64,000 nt of DNA from Mycobacterium sp. OAS707 (GTDB lineage: Bacteria; Actinomycetota; Actinomycetes; Mycobacteriales; Mycobacteriaceae): positions 2,098,203 through 2,162,202 of the forward strand of contig NZ_JADBDS010000001.1 of assembly GCF_014873705.1 (NCBI RefSeq), read 5' to 3'. A program made the position numbers and the translations under genes. Below the pieces are notes generated by a model, which was not told where the DNA came from, made no database searches, and saw only the letters and a list, made by a program, of their open reading frames with translations. This document shows, piece after piece, positions 1 to 7,673 of the stretch (position 1 is the first letter of the stretch; each line of letters begins with the position of its first letter).

Positions 1-1
1 A

Positions 2-256
2 TTGATCCGCCGCTTTGTAATTGGGGATATCTCGGCCGTCAGGTTTGAGACGGACTACCTAGCTCGGTTCAAAGATGACCCGAACCAAGTGATCGGCGAG
101 CAGTTCGACATCCTGGACGAACTCTTTGCCGACGTCGACGACTACGTCAGCGATCCCGCCCTCAGAGAGCGCACGGGTGGCATCAGCGGCGAAGAGCTGA
201 GGGCTCGGGCGCGCGACGCCTATGCTCGCCTCTACGAAGGTCGCGAATGCCCTTAG
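2..256 (+). CDS. Colicin-immunity-like protein (5' end probably outside the window)
   Basis: The 84 visible residues resemble the small helical bacterial self-protective colicin-like immunity family: an IRRFVIGDISAVRFETDYL stretch, then an acidic LDELFADVDDYVSDP segment, then a C-terminal RARARDAYARLYEG helix. That order is typical of the family from memory. The reading frame is open to the left edge and the first possible start is a TTG at base 2, so the gene is probably cut. It lies 56 bp before a barstar gene on the same strand, which suggests an immunity-gene array whose toxin is upstream of the window. The family call is moderate; binding to a specific toxin is inference. Confidence 0.6.
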   Translation: MIRRFVIGDISAVRFETDYLARFKDDPNQVIGEQFDILDELFADVDDYVSDPALRERTGGISGEELRARARDAYARLYEGRECP

Positions 257-312
257 CGACGTCTTGTTGTCCATACCAGGAACAGCAGTGATCAGAGGCG
301 GGGAGGCGTCGG

Positions 313-813
313 ATGGCTGAGGAGTTGTTTGATCCTGACGGCCCAGCTCTCTCGGTCATGGGCGCCACCCCATCGACGGTGGCAGACCACCTCATGGCAT
401 GGACACCTGCACACCCAGAGTGGACCATTCTTCGTGTACGAGGCACCAAATCCTTTGACGAAGCACGCTTTTTCGACGAAGTGGCTGCTGCGTTGCAGTT
501 TCCCTATTACTTCGGCGAGAACTGGAATGCATTGTGGGACTGCATAACCGGCCTCAACTGGCTACCAGGGCTGAGCTACTTGATCATCTTTGATTCGGCG
601 GAGCATCTCCTCTCGGAGTCCGACCGTGGGTTTCAATCCTTGCTTATAGTCCTTACAGATGCGCATGAGAGATGGCATCAAGAGACCGCAGACTTCGGCG
701 CCCGTGGCCGCCGGCCAATCGCGTTTCAATCAATACTGGCGTGCGACCCTGACGCTGTTGACGCGTTGGTAGCGAGGATAAGCGCCGCAGGCGCCACCTT
801 CACTCCTCTCTGA
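313..813 (+). CDS. Barstar family (ribonuclease inhibitor) protein
   Basis: 166 residues. The centre carries the barstar signature FPYYFGENWNALWDC at about residues 62-76, followed by the expected beta-strand LSYLIIFDSAEHLL. Barstar proteins inhibit barnase-type RNases by covering the active site, here presumably in the cytoplasm. At 166 residues it is longer than the roughly 90-residue classical barstar because of an N-terminal extension and a longer tail. No barnase is visible, so this is either an orphan immunity gene or protects against a toxin encoded upstream together with the neighbouring colicin-immunity-like gene. ATG start; a gcggggaggcg stretch lies just upstream as a ribosome-binding site. 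Confidence 0.82.
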   Translation: MAEELFDPDGPALSVMGATPSTVADHLMAWTPAHPEWTILRVRGTKSFDEARFFDEVAAALQFPYYFGENWNALWDCITGLNWLPGLSYLIIFDSAEHLLSESDRGFQSLLIVLTDAHERWHQETADFGARGRRPIAFQSILACDPDAVDALVARISAAGATFTPL

Positions 814-987
814 TGCTCTCGCCTGCGGAGTCGCGGATATTGATGAGGTGGACGCCCCGGCCGACGAGGACTCGCGGCCATATCGCTCCCGGGTCGCAGC
901 AGCCCCGATTCGAGCTGTCCGCAGAACCACTGCCGTACTGGCGGCGTCATCAAATGTTGACACGCTGCGGTGCTGTCCTGGTTACCT

Positions 988-1785
988 CTACTGCTTGCGC
1001 ATACCGACAAGGTCCTTGGCCGACATCCGCGGCACAGCTGCGAGGCAAGCCCAAGTCACGCCGATCACCATCCACAGCAAGGCCTGGTTCACAAACGAAT
1101 ACAGCCGGAACTCGGCCAGCACCTCGGCCGGAAAGCCGGCCAACACCAGGCCGTCAGGTCCGCTCAGCGGGCCGGGGACTTCGTGGAAGCTGGGCAGCAG
1201 CGCCATCGCGCACAGCATCACCGCCACGTAGCCGCCGGCCGCAACACCAGTGGCCCGCCAGACACCCCACCGACGCGACCAAGCCAGCCCAGCAGCCACC
1301 GCGACGCATGCACCCACGACGGAGACCACCGTCATCGCCAGGAACGACGAACTACGCGCTCCGATCGTGTCTTCCAGCCCCACCGTCGGCGGATTCGCCG
1401 GATACTTCAGGCTCGGCACTAACACAATCACCACAAACATGCCCGCGGATAGCGCCAACGCCAGACCGGTCGAATCCGGCGTGATGCCCCGTCGTTCCAA
1501 CACGGTTCGAATCGCGTTGTAGGCCACCGCGAACAGCACACCCATGACGACGCCGAAGACCACGACACCGACCGCAGCGCCGACGTTCTCTTGCACCGCA
1601 CGGGTGAACACCTCATGACCGTGGTCATGATCGCCCCCGGCAAGTTGTGACTCGGCGTGCTCGCGAGCACCCTCGTAGTCCACCGCGGCGCCGATCAGCG
1701 GTTCGATCATCACGCGGCTGAACGCGTATGACACCATGCCGGCCACCGCGCCGGGCACCAGAAAGCGAACAGCGTTTAGTGACAT
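988..1785 (-). CDS. cbtA: CbtA-family cobalt transporter subunit
   Basis: 265 residues with about six hydrophobic membrane segments and a histidine-rich metal-binding loop, GDHDHGHE, at residues 51-58. Arrangement and length match the CbtA subunit of the CbtAB cobalt transporter, usually found with cobalamin genes. The start overlaps the end of cbtB by 10 bp on the same strand, so the two are translationally coupled. It is the last gene of the nitrile hydratase operon. The association with a cobalt-type nitrile hydratase implies that it supplies Co for metallocentre assembly rather than for B12. Family call is firm; the dedicated role is inference. Confidence 0.82.
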   Translation of the reverse strand: MSLNAVRFLVPGAVAGMVSYAFSRVMIEPLIGAAVDYEGAREHAESQLAGGDHDHGHEVFTRAVQENVGAAVGVVVFGVVMGVLFAVAYNAIRTVLERRGITPDSTGLALALSAGMFVVIVLVPSLKYPANPPTVGLEDTIGARSSSFLAMTVVSVVGACVAVAAGLAWSRRWGVWRATGVAAGGYVAVMLCAMALLPSFHEVPGPLSGPDGLVLAGFPAEVLAEFRLYSFVNQALLWMVIGVTWACLAAVPRMSAKDLVGMRKQ

Positions 1786-2000
1786 GGGAATCCGAGCAGG
1801 TGCCGCGCATCATGCAGGAACTCGTGGATGTGGGTGTCCGAGCCGAACACCGACACCGCACCTTGGTCGTATCCCACGAAGTAGTACGCGATCAGCGCGA
1901 GCATAGTGATGACGGTCAATCGAGCCGGGGTGGCGAGCACTGCAGCCGCCGCCCGCAGGTTGACCCGGGGGACGGCAAAAGCGGGGTTTGCGTTGTTCAT
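1776..2000 (-). CDS. cbtB: CbtB-family small cobalt transporter subunit
   Basis: 74 residues with one membrane helix (about residues 27-44) and a C-terminal HIHEFLHDARH metal-ligand motif at residues 57-67, the hallmark of CbtB. It works with CbtA in cobalt uptake across the cytoplasmic membrane. It sits 9 bp after the nitrile hydratase accessory gene and overlaps cbtA. No B12 riboswitch can be placed in that short gap, in contrast to the usual cobalamin-controlled cbtAB loci, so expression should follow the nitrile hydratase promoter. Confidence 0.82.
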   Translation of the reverse strand: MNNANPAFAVPRVNLRAAAAVLATPARLTVITMLALIAYYFVGYDQGAVSVFGSDTHIHEFLHDARHLLGFPCH

Positions 2001-2009
2001 CGGAAATCC

Positions 2010-2327
2010 TCAGTGGTCGTGGTCGTGTGCGACGGGCAGCGCATGGTCGCTGGCGTCGGTCAGCACCGGCGCGGTCAGCAGTTCGTGGCGGTCGATGAGC
2101 TTCTCGAGCGTCGCGACCCAGTGGTCGTAGTACTCCCATTGCCCGCGTTCGGATTCCGGGGTGCTCTCCCACTCCCCGATCGTCGCGATCAGCGTTTCCT
2201 GGAATTCACTCCAGGGGTAGTGGCGGAACTCGGACAGTGCGAGCGCCAACCCGAACGCCCTGCGCTGCCATTCGTGATCGAACTGCGGGGCGGCCTGGTC
2301 GGTGGTGCAGGTCTCGTGCAGCTTCAT
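2010..2327 (-). CDS. Nitrile hydratase accessory (activator) protein
   Basis: 105 residues, starting at MKLHET with an ATGA overlap with the alpha-subunit stop. The motif FDHEWQRRAFGLALAL followed by WSEFQETLIATIGEWE is characteristic of the small nitrile hydratase activators that help insert or oxidise the metal centre; these resemble the N-terminal half of the beta subunit. A longer in-frame reading to 2609 exists but lies inside the alpha-subunit gene in another frame and is rejected. The tail HDHDH could also bind metal. Its place between alpha subunit and cobalt transporter agrees with a role in cobalt loading. Confidence 0.85.
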   Translation of the reverse strand: MKLHETCTTDQAAPQFDHEWQRRAFGLALALSEFRHYPWSEFQETLIATIGEWESTPESERGQWEYYDHWVATLEKLIDRHELLTAPVLTDASDHALPVAHDHDH

Positions 2328-2944
2328 GACTGCTGTCCCGCCAGCGCGACGCCGATCATCGATTCGGTCGTCACCAGATCCATCAGCATCTCGTCGGTGA
2401 AATCTTCGGTGCCCAAAGGCCTTTCGGGAATCACGAACCAACGCGAGTGTCCGCTGGAGTCCCACACCTTGATCTCGGTGTCGGCGGGCAGGTCCACACC
2501 GACTTCGGCGAGCACCTTGCGGGGCTCGCGGGCCGCGCGCGACCGGAACGTCGGGTCCTTGTACCAGTACGGCGGCAGTCCGAGCACTGGCCAGGGGAAG
2601 CACGAGCACAGTGTGCAGATCACCAGGTTGTGCACGCCTGCGGTGTTGGCGACCGCCTGCAGGTGCTCGCCTTCGGCGCCGGCCATGCCGTCGGGAAAGT
2701 CCATTTCGGCGATCGCTGCGGGCGTGTCGGTGATGATCTTCTCCGCGAATTCCGGGTCGGTCCAGGCCTTTACGACGATCTTCTTGCCGTTGAGCGGTGT
2801 CATCTCGGTCTCGAAATATGCGAGCACCTTGTCGACGGTCTGTGGTGTGATGACACCCTTCTCGATCAGCAATGACTCCAACGCGGCTGCCTTCGCCGCG
2901 CTGGCTTCCTCGCGGTCTGGCGGGTAAGCGAACTGGCCGGTCAT
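2324..2944 (-). CDS. nthA: Nitrile hydratase alpha subunit, cobalt-type
   Basis: 206 residues, the usual size of the alpha subunit. The metal claw is CTLCSC at residues 110-115, where the three cysteines and backbone amides coordinate the metal. Threonine after the first cysteine marks the cobalt type; iron-type enzymes have serine there. The enzyme hydrates nitriles to amides in the cytoplasm as alpha-beta heterodimers or tetramers. The gene overlaps both the beta-subunit gene (2941-2944) and the accessory gene (2324-2327). The alpha gene follows beta, an order also known from cobalt-type clusters. Cobalt dependence is supported by cbtBA downstream. Confidence 0.93.
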   Translation of the reverse strand: MTGQFAYPPDREEASAAKAAALESLLIEKGVITPQTVDKVLAYFETEMTPLNGKKIVVKAWTDPEFAEKIITDTPAAIAEMDFPDGMAGAEGEHLQAVANTAGVHNLVICTLCSCFPWPVLGLPPYWYKDPTFRSRAAREPRKVLAEVGVDLPADTEIKVWDSSGHSRWFVIPERPLGTEDFTDEMLMDLVTTESMIGVALAGQQS

Positions 2945-3678
2945 GACTCCTCCTCGATCGGTTCCAAATAGGCCTCGAAAAGCTCGGCGTACAGCATCAG
3001 TGGGCCGTCCTCCGCGCGCGGACCCCAGATTTCTGACGGCTCGAATTCGACGATGTAGATCGGCATCGGGTCGCCGATGCCGTCTCCGGTGTGGCAGAAG
3101 TAGGCGTAGTCACCCTCGAAGACGCGCTCCACCGTGCCGGTGCGTCCGCGCAGATAGCCCGGCAACCGGCTGTGCGCGTCGGCAGGCACATTGGTGATGC
3201 GCACGGTTGACCCGACGGCAAACTTCGGATGAGCGACGTCGCGGCGTGGGCTGTCACCCTCACGCAGATAGGCGATCACCTGGTCGTCGACCGCGGCCTC
3301 CCCCGAAACGTCTGGTGCTGACGGGAGTTCGGCGGCGCGTGCGGTGAGTTCCTCTTCGGTCACGTATCCCTTGTCGATGAAGAACTGCGTGATGCCGCCC
3401 AGCCACTTCTCGTAGTAGCGGTACTTGAAGTAGTCGAACGGATTCATCGCCTCGGCGCCGGTACGCAGGTCGGCCCATGTCCATTCGTCCTTGAAGGCCG
3501 TCGGCACCTCGTCGATCGGATAGGCAGGCAGTGCGGAGCCGAGATGGTTCGACAACCCCATCATCGCGACGTGGATGCCGAAGATGCGTTTCTCCCACTC
3601 CTCAACGAAGACACGCTTTTCCATCGTCAGCGGTTCGGGCAGGCCTTCCAGGCCGCCGAGATAGTGCTGCAGTTTCAT
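2941..3678 (-). CDS. nthB: Nitrile hydratase beta subunit
   Basis: 245 residues. N-terminal HYLGGLEGL and the MNPFDYFKYRYYEKW segment match the helical N-terminal half of beta subunits, and a C-terminal SH3-like barrel is visible from about residue 150 (FAVGSTVRITN through YIVEFEPSEIWG). It supplies residues around the alpha-subunit metal site and forms the substrate channel. The stop overlaps the alpha start (ATGA) and the start abuts the DUF1097 gene stop, so all are cotranscribed from the divergent promoter near 4.25 kb. Confidence 0.92.
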   Translation of the reverse strand: MKLQHYLGGLEGLPEPLTMEKRVFVEEWEKRIFGIHVAMMGLSNHLGSALPAYPIDEVPTAFKDEWTWADLRTGAEAMNPFDYFKYRYYEKWLGGITQFFIDKGYVTEEELTARAAELPSAPDVSGEAAVDDQVIAYLREGDSPRRDVAHPKFAVGSTVRITNVPADAHSRLPGYLRGRTGTVERVFEGDYAYFCHTGDGIGDPMPIYIVEFEPSEIWGPRAEDGPLMLYAELFEAYLEPIEEES

Positions 3679-4220
3679 CAGGCAGGACTTCCTTCCGTTG
3701 GCGCGGTCCCGGTTGGCCTAACGCGGTCATCGGCCGTTTTCTTCGTCATCGCGGTGGCCAAATACTCCTGAAGCAGTCCGAAGGACGCCCCGAGCACGCA
3801 CGCGACGGCGGCGACGAGGCCGGGGTGGGAGATGGTGGTGACGGTGATGTCGTTGCGGGTGCCTGCCACCGTCGACACGGTGGAGGCGAATCCGACGACG
3901 ACGGCAGGCGTGGTCGACAACAGCGGCACCCACGACGCCTGCACCATCACCGCACTGCCAACGCCCACCGCGATCGCGGTGACCAGCAGGCTGCCGCCCA
4001 TCAGGTAGGCGGCGTAGAGGCTCGCCGACGCGATGACCACGCCGACGAGGTTCGACGACACGGAGCGAATCCAGCCGGCGGTCCCGCCGCCGACGAAGAA
4101 GAACGACGCCCACGCCAAGAACACCACCCAGATGGGCACCGTGATGACTTCTGCGGTCAGTGCGACCGCCAGTCCGCCTAGGACGCCGATGCTCAGCGTC
4201 GAGGCTGTCCGAGAATCCAT
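3678..4220 (-). CDS. DUF1097 membrane protein, first gene of the nitrile hydratase operon
   Basis: 180 residues with five or six hydrophobic segments. The sequence PIWVVFLAWASFFFVGGG near residue 28 is characteristic of DUF1097 (YcdZ-like) inner-membrane proteins. It is the promoter-proximal gene and its last base touches the beta-subunit start. No transport substrate is established for the family; a role in moving nitriles, amides or metal is only inference from position. The C-terminal 25 residues are polar and presumably cytoplasmic. Confidence 0.75.
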   Translation of the reverse strand: MDSRTASTLSIGVLGGLAVALTAEVITVPIWVVFLAWASFFFVGGGTAGWIRSVSSNLVGVVIASASLYAAYLMGGSLLVTAIAVGVGSAVMVQASWVPLLSTTPAVVVGFASTVSTVAGTRNDITVTTISHPGLVAAVACVLGASFGLLQEYLATAMTKKTADDRVRPTGTAPTEGSPA

Positions 4221-4337
4221 GAAAGGAGCTTCAGCTCAGCAGGTTTCGCCGGTGTTACGCTTGGAATTCTCAGGCCGTCAGGACCGGACACGATTCGCGC
4301 AAATCCGGACGTGCCGTCGGCAACGTCGTCGTAACAC
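4221..4337. promoter_or_regulatory. Divergent promoter region of nitrile hydratase operon and glxA-type regulator
   Basis: The 117-bp gap between divergent genes contains an inverted pair GTGTTACG (4252-4259) and CGTAACAC (4330-4337), separated by 70 bp. It could bind the AraC-type regulator at two sites and loop, or serve as separate sites. A gaaaggag ribosome-binding site in the window's plus strand (4221-4228) belongs to neither gene. Exact promoter elements were not identified. Confidence 0.4.
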
Positions 4338-5444
4338 ATGGCCGTTAGCTTGTGTGCACCTTTAGATGGGGGTGTGACGGTGCCCGACGAGAACAGCCCG
4401 CAGCGGCCGGGGAAGGCACACAAGACTGTCGTCTTCGCGTTGTACGACAAGGTGACGCTGCAGGACGTGGCCGCGCCGTTGGAAATCTTCGCCCGTGCCA
4501 ACGACTTTGGCGCGCGGTACGACGTGATCTTGGCATCACTGACAGGTGAAGCCGTCCAGACGACGTCGTACGTCACGCTCAACGTCGACACGTCTCTCGC
4601 CGAGGTGCCCGACCGGATCGACACGCTGATCGTGCCGGGCGGTGTGCCCGCCGACTTCAACTTCACGCCCGGTGAGCACGACATCCCAGAGGAGCAGACG
4701 CCCGACGTCGTCGAGTCTGCGTTGCAGATGGTGTGCGAACTGGCGCCGCGGGCGCGCAGGGTGGCGTCGGTGTGCACGGGCGCGTTCGTGCTCGCCGCGC
4801 TCGGGTTGCTCGACGGGCGCCGCGCGACGACGCATTGGGCGCATTGTCAGGAGTTGGCGCGCGCGTATCCCCTCGTGTCGGTGGACCCTGATTCGCTGTT
4901 CGTTCAGGACGGGCGGTTCATCACCGGTGCGGGCATCAGCGCGGGCATCGACCTCGGGCTTGCGCTGGTGGAAAGCGACTACGGCCCGGACGTGGCCAGG
5001 CGGGTGGCGCGGTGGATGGTGGTGTTCCTCCAGCGCCCGGGCGGTCAGGCGCAGTTCAGTGTCTGGACCGAGGCGGCGCTGCCGGTTTCGAGGGGACTGC
5101 GCGAGATCCTGGACTCCGTTGTCGCCGATCCCAGCGCTGACCATTCCATCGCGACCATGGCCGATCGCGCGGCCGTGAGCGAGCGACATCTCGTGCGCAT
5201 GTTCCGGGTCCAGGTCGGGATGACGCCGGCACGGTTTGTCGAGCGGGCGCGACTGGAGGCGGCCAAGGTGCTGCTCGCCACCGGAGACAACAGCCAGGAA
5301 GCGGTTGCGCGGCGGGCTGGCTTCGGCTCGGCGGACACGATGCGACGCACTTTCCGCCGCGCGCTCGGCGTCTCCCCCAGCATGTATCGGAGTCGCTTCC
5401 GGACGACAGGTGTGCGGTCGACCGCACCCGTCGGCTCACGTTGA
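4338..5444 (+). CDS. GlxA-family transcriptional regulator (DJ-1/PfpI-like plus AraC HTH), likely regulator of nitrile hydratase
   Basis: 368 residues. The N-terminal amidotransferase-like domain (about 18-190) has the nucleophile-elbow motif SVCTGAF. The C-terminal AraC/XylS double helix-turn-helix (about 260-355) shows MADRAAVSERHLVRMF and RRAGFGSADTMRRTF with ALGVSPSMYR at the end. Such proteins sense small molecules through the first domain and activate adjacent operons. It is divergent from the nitrile hydratase operon. The ATG at 4338 has no clear ribosome-binding site; GTG codons at 4374 or 4380 behind agatggggg are good alternatives. A perfect 16-bp palindrome (5412-5427) lies inside the last codons and may help termination. 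Confidence 0.85.
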   Translation: MAVSLCAPLDGGVTVPDENSPQRPGKAHKTVVFALYDKVTLQDVAAPLEIFARANDFGARYDVILASLTGEAVQTTSYVTLNVDTSLAEVPDRIDTLIVPGGVPADFNFTPGEHDIPEEQTPDVVESALQMVCELAPRARRVASVCTGAFVLAALGLLDGRRATTHWAHCQELARAYPLVSVDPDSLFVQDGRFITGAGISAGIDLGLALVESDYGPDVARRVARWMVVFLQRPGGQAQFSVWTEAALPVSRGLREILDSVVADPSADHSIATMADRAAVSERHLVRMFRVQVGMTPARFVERARLEAAKVLLATGDNSQEAVARRAGFGSADTMRRTFRRALGVSPSMYRSRFRTTGVRSTAPVGSR

Positions 5445-5555
5445 GTCTCGAAATCTAGGTCCCGAACGGGCCACAATGGCGGTGATGCTCCGCCGCGACA
5501 CCAAGGCAGATTCGCTCCAGTCGCCCGACTACCGGGCAGAGGCTGGGGTACTGCC

Positions 5556-6449
5556 GTGACTGCGTGTCCATATTGCGGTACAGCTGTGGACAGCAGCGGA
5601 GTCTGTGAAAAGTGCGGCGCCGCAGGCAAAGACGTCACCCTGACCGGATGGCGTCCCGACCCGACAGCACGGCATGAAGGCCGGTACTACATCGCTGGAC
5701 GTCCCACCAGGCGGGTCCGCAACGGCAGGGCCCAGGCCGACGACCCCGACGGTGGCGCCATGCTGCCCGACTACGTCGATGTGCCCGCGCGCGGCAGGAC
5801 CAGTATCCGGTCAACCTGGCTGGGCACCGGCGCGGCGGCCGTCGTGATCGTCACGGCGGCCCTGGTGTTTTGGGCGCTGCACGTTCCCGAACGCCGTCAT
5901 TCGTCGCCGCCGGAGGACGTCTACCTGTCCACGTTGCACGATGCCGGGCTGGCTGGCCAGTTCAACTCCGATGCCAACGCGGTTGCGCACGGCAAGCAGG
6001 TCTGCCGACAACTCGACGACGGCGGGCCGCAGCAGGGTCAGGCCGCCGACAAGATCGCCGTCGATATTTTCTGTCCGCGGTTCGCCACCGGCTTCCGTAT
6101 TCTCGAAAATGCCACTGTGACAGGGGCATTCGTGCTGACAGGTGGTGGACCAGATGCGGTTGTCAGTTCGATCGCAGCAGACAATGGGGCATGCCACGGA
6201 GTCAACGGCTACTCCGATATCACCCCCGCCACGCAGGTCGTCGTCCGTAACGGCAAAGGCGAGATCCTGACCTCAACATCACTAGGTGAGGGCAAGGGCG
6301 ACGAAACGACCTGCACGTTCCTGTTCACCTTCCCCATCACGGAGGGCCAGGACCGATACGTCGTTTCCGTGAGCCACCGCGGGGACTTCATCTACACCTT
6401 CGACCAGCTCGCCAGTCACGGGATCCATATCCGCCTCGGCAACCCGTAG
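5556..6449 (+). CDS. Membrane-anchored zinc-ribbon protein with DUF732-like domain
   Basis: 297 residues. The N-terminus has a small zinc ribbon, CPYCG at 4-8 and CEKCG at 18-22. A single membrane helix follows (about 88-107, ALVFWAL end), then an extracytoplasmic DUF732-like segment with YLSTLHDAGLAGQF and a CRQLDDG turn. The last about 100 residues look like a beta-rich MPT63/DUF-type domain with one cysteine pair. No enzymatic motif is seen. The GTG start overlaps the stop of a possible 27-residue upstream ORF (5476-5559), which could couple translation. Family assignment of the central domain is moderate; function is unknown. Confidence 0.6.
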   Translation: MTACPYCGTAVDSSGVCEKCGAAGKDVTLTGWRPDPTARHEGRYYIAGRPTRRVRNGRAQADDPDGGAMLPDYVDVPARGRTSIRSTWLGTGAAAVVIVTAALVFWALHVPERRHSSPPEDVYLSTLHDAGLAGQFNSDANAVAHGKQVCRQLDDGGPQQGQAADKIAVDIFCPRFATGFRILENATVTGAFVLTGGGPDAVVSSIAADNGACHGVNGYSDITPATQVVVRNGKGEILTSTSLGEGKGDETTCTFLFTFPITEGQDRYVVSVSHRGDFIYTFDQLASHGIHIRLGNP

Positions 6450-6526
6450 TCACCGCCGGCCTAGGTGTGCCGCAGTATTGGCGGCCAACGCATTGCGGGC
6501 GTGGTCCATGTCACAGCGCGTTTCGC

Positions 6527-6553
6527 GTTAGCTCCTACCCGCGTAATGGGTAG
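6527..6553 (+). promoter_or_regulatory. Possible SigF-type promoter
   Basis: GTTA (6527-6530), a 17-bp spacer and GGGTAG (6548-6553) fit the mycobacterial SigF consensus GTTT-N15-17-GGGTAT with two mismatches. It lies 59 bp before the ferritin-like gene, and a cgcgtaatgggt stretch follows. Weak but well placed. Confidence 0.35.
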
Positions 6554-6612
6554 CCGCATGGGTGAGTGCGGAAAGCACAAGCAAACACACCACTTGAGGG
6601 GGCTTATCCACC

Positions 6613-7581
6613 ATGTCTGCAACAGACACCGACACCAGGCTGCTCGCGCAGCTGCGCACCATGCTTGATCTCACCCACACCGAGATCCAGGTCGCGGAAA
6701 CACGCGTCGCGCAGGCCCGCACCGAGGCGGTGCGCAACGAGCTGTCACAGAATGCGAACAATGGCCGCATCCGCGCCGAGGCCATTCAGAAGGCGATCAG
6801 GGACCTGGGCGGTTTTCCCGACACGATCGGCCCGTTCCTCGGCCGCGCCGCGGCTGCGGTCAAGGCGCTGACCGAGCAGGCGCAGCCGTTCGACGAAGCA
6901 CTGCTCGGCGACCTCGCGCTGGAAGACCAGCTGCTCGATCGTGCCCGATACATCAAGGCGCTGGCGGTAGCCGGTAAGCACACCGACGTGCAAGAGCTCG
7001 CGGACCGGCTGATCACCGCGCATTCGGCCACGGTCAATTGGCTGACGACGGTGCTGGCCGAGGACGCGCTCGGTGGCCCCGCCGCGCTGCGGCGCACACC
7101 GCTGCAGGCCACGGCGGGCACCGCGATCAAGCTGTTCAACCTGCCGGCGACGTGGTCGGCGCAGTCGGTCGACCGGGCGGTCGAAGCGCTGCGTTCGACG
7201 GGGCCTGCGGTCGAGGAGCTGCGGCGCCGCGCCCAGCGGGCGAGCGAAGTGACGCTCAAGGCACTGGGTGCTTCGCGCGATGCGGCGCTCCAGCGTGCCG
7301 AAGAGGTCGTCCGTGGCGAAGGCGCAGGCAAGGCCGCCGACGCGCTGCACTCCGCACGTGCGGCCGGCGGCGTGCTCGACGCCGCGGAGTTGCCGATCGC
7401 GGACTACGACGAACTGACGGTCGCCGACGCGATCGCGGAGGTCAAGGAGCTCACCGATCCGAGCGACATCCGCGCGATCGTGGCCTACGAGGAGGCGCAC
7501 AAGAATCGTGCGCGCGTCGTGTCGGCTGCCCAAACAAGGCTTGCTGATATCGCTCAAGAAGTGGTCGGTATCAGCACCTAA
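6613..7581 (+). CDS. Ferritin-like helical protein with C-terminal lipid-droplet-type (DUF8129-like) motif
   Basis: 322 residues, almost entirely helical. Residues 1-170 look like a ferritin-like four-helix bundle typical of mycobacterial stress proteins, with paired acidic/His positions such as EDQLLDRARYIKALA and ELADRLITAHS. Residues 190-250 form an alanine-rich coiled segment. The end, LPIADYDELTVADAIAEVK followed by IVAYEEAHKNR, matches a short C-terminal module I recall from actinobacterial lipid-droplet-associated proteins. No iron-binding ExxH pair is certain. A SigF-type promoter candidate precedes it and a strong terminator follows, so it is monocistronic. Function unknown; envelope- or stress-related role is inference. 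Confidence 0.55.
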   Translation: MSATDTDTRLLAQLRTMLDLTHTEIQVAETRVAQARTEAVRNELSQNANNGRIRAEAIQKAIRDLGGFPDTIGPFLGRAAAAVKALTEQAQPFDEALLGDLALEDQLLDRARYIKALAVAGKHTDVQELADRLITAHSATVNWLTTVLAEDALGGPAALRRTPLQATAGTAIKLFNLPATWSAQSVDRAVEALRSTGPAVEELRRRAQRASEVTLKALGASRDAALQRAEEVVRGEGAGKAADALHSARAAGGVLDAAELPIADYDELTVADAIAEVKELTDPSDIRAIVAYEEAHKNRARVVSAAQTRLADIAQEVVGIST

Positions 7582-7590
7582 CCGCCCGAT

Positions 7591-7625
7591 GCCCGCCTGT
7601 GAGCGACTGTCGCTCACAGGCGGGC
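7591..7625 (+). terminator. Strong hairpin terminator after the ferritin-like gene
   Basis: A perfect 16-bp stem (7591-7606 pairing with 7610-7625, loop ctg) starts nine bases after the stop codon and is followed by attttcat. The same sequence can act in both directions, but only the plus-strand gene ends here. Confidence 0.85.
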
Positions 7626-7673
7626 ATTTTCATGCCCATCCAACGGCGTCGCCGCTCCGAATCCCTGTAGATC

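Noticed and set aside
813..1484. 223-codon plus-strand ORF after barstar
   Set aside because: Proline/arginine/serine-rich antisense shadow of cbtA.
1728..2927. Long plus-strand ORF (399 codons) opposite cbtBA and the nitrile hydratase genes
   Set aside because: It is antisense to four recognisable genes, and its translation has no family pattern; high GC creates such shadows.
6745..7617. 290-codon minus-strand ORF
   Set aside because: Antisense of the ferritin-like gene and of its terminator; arginine-rich, no family.
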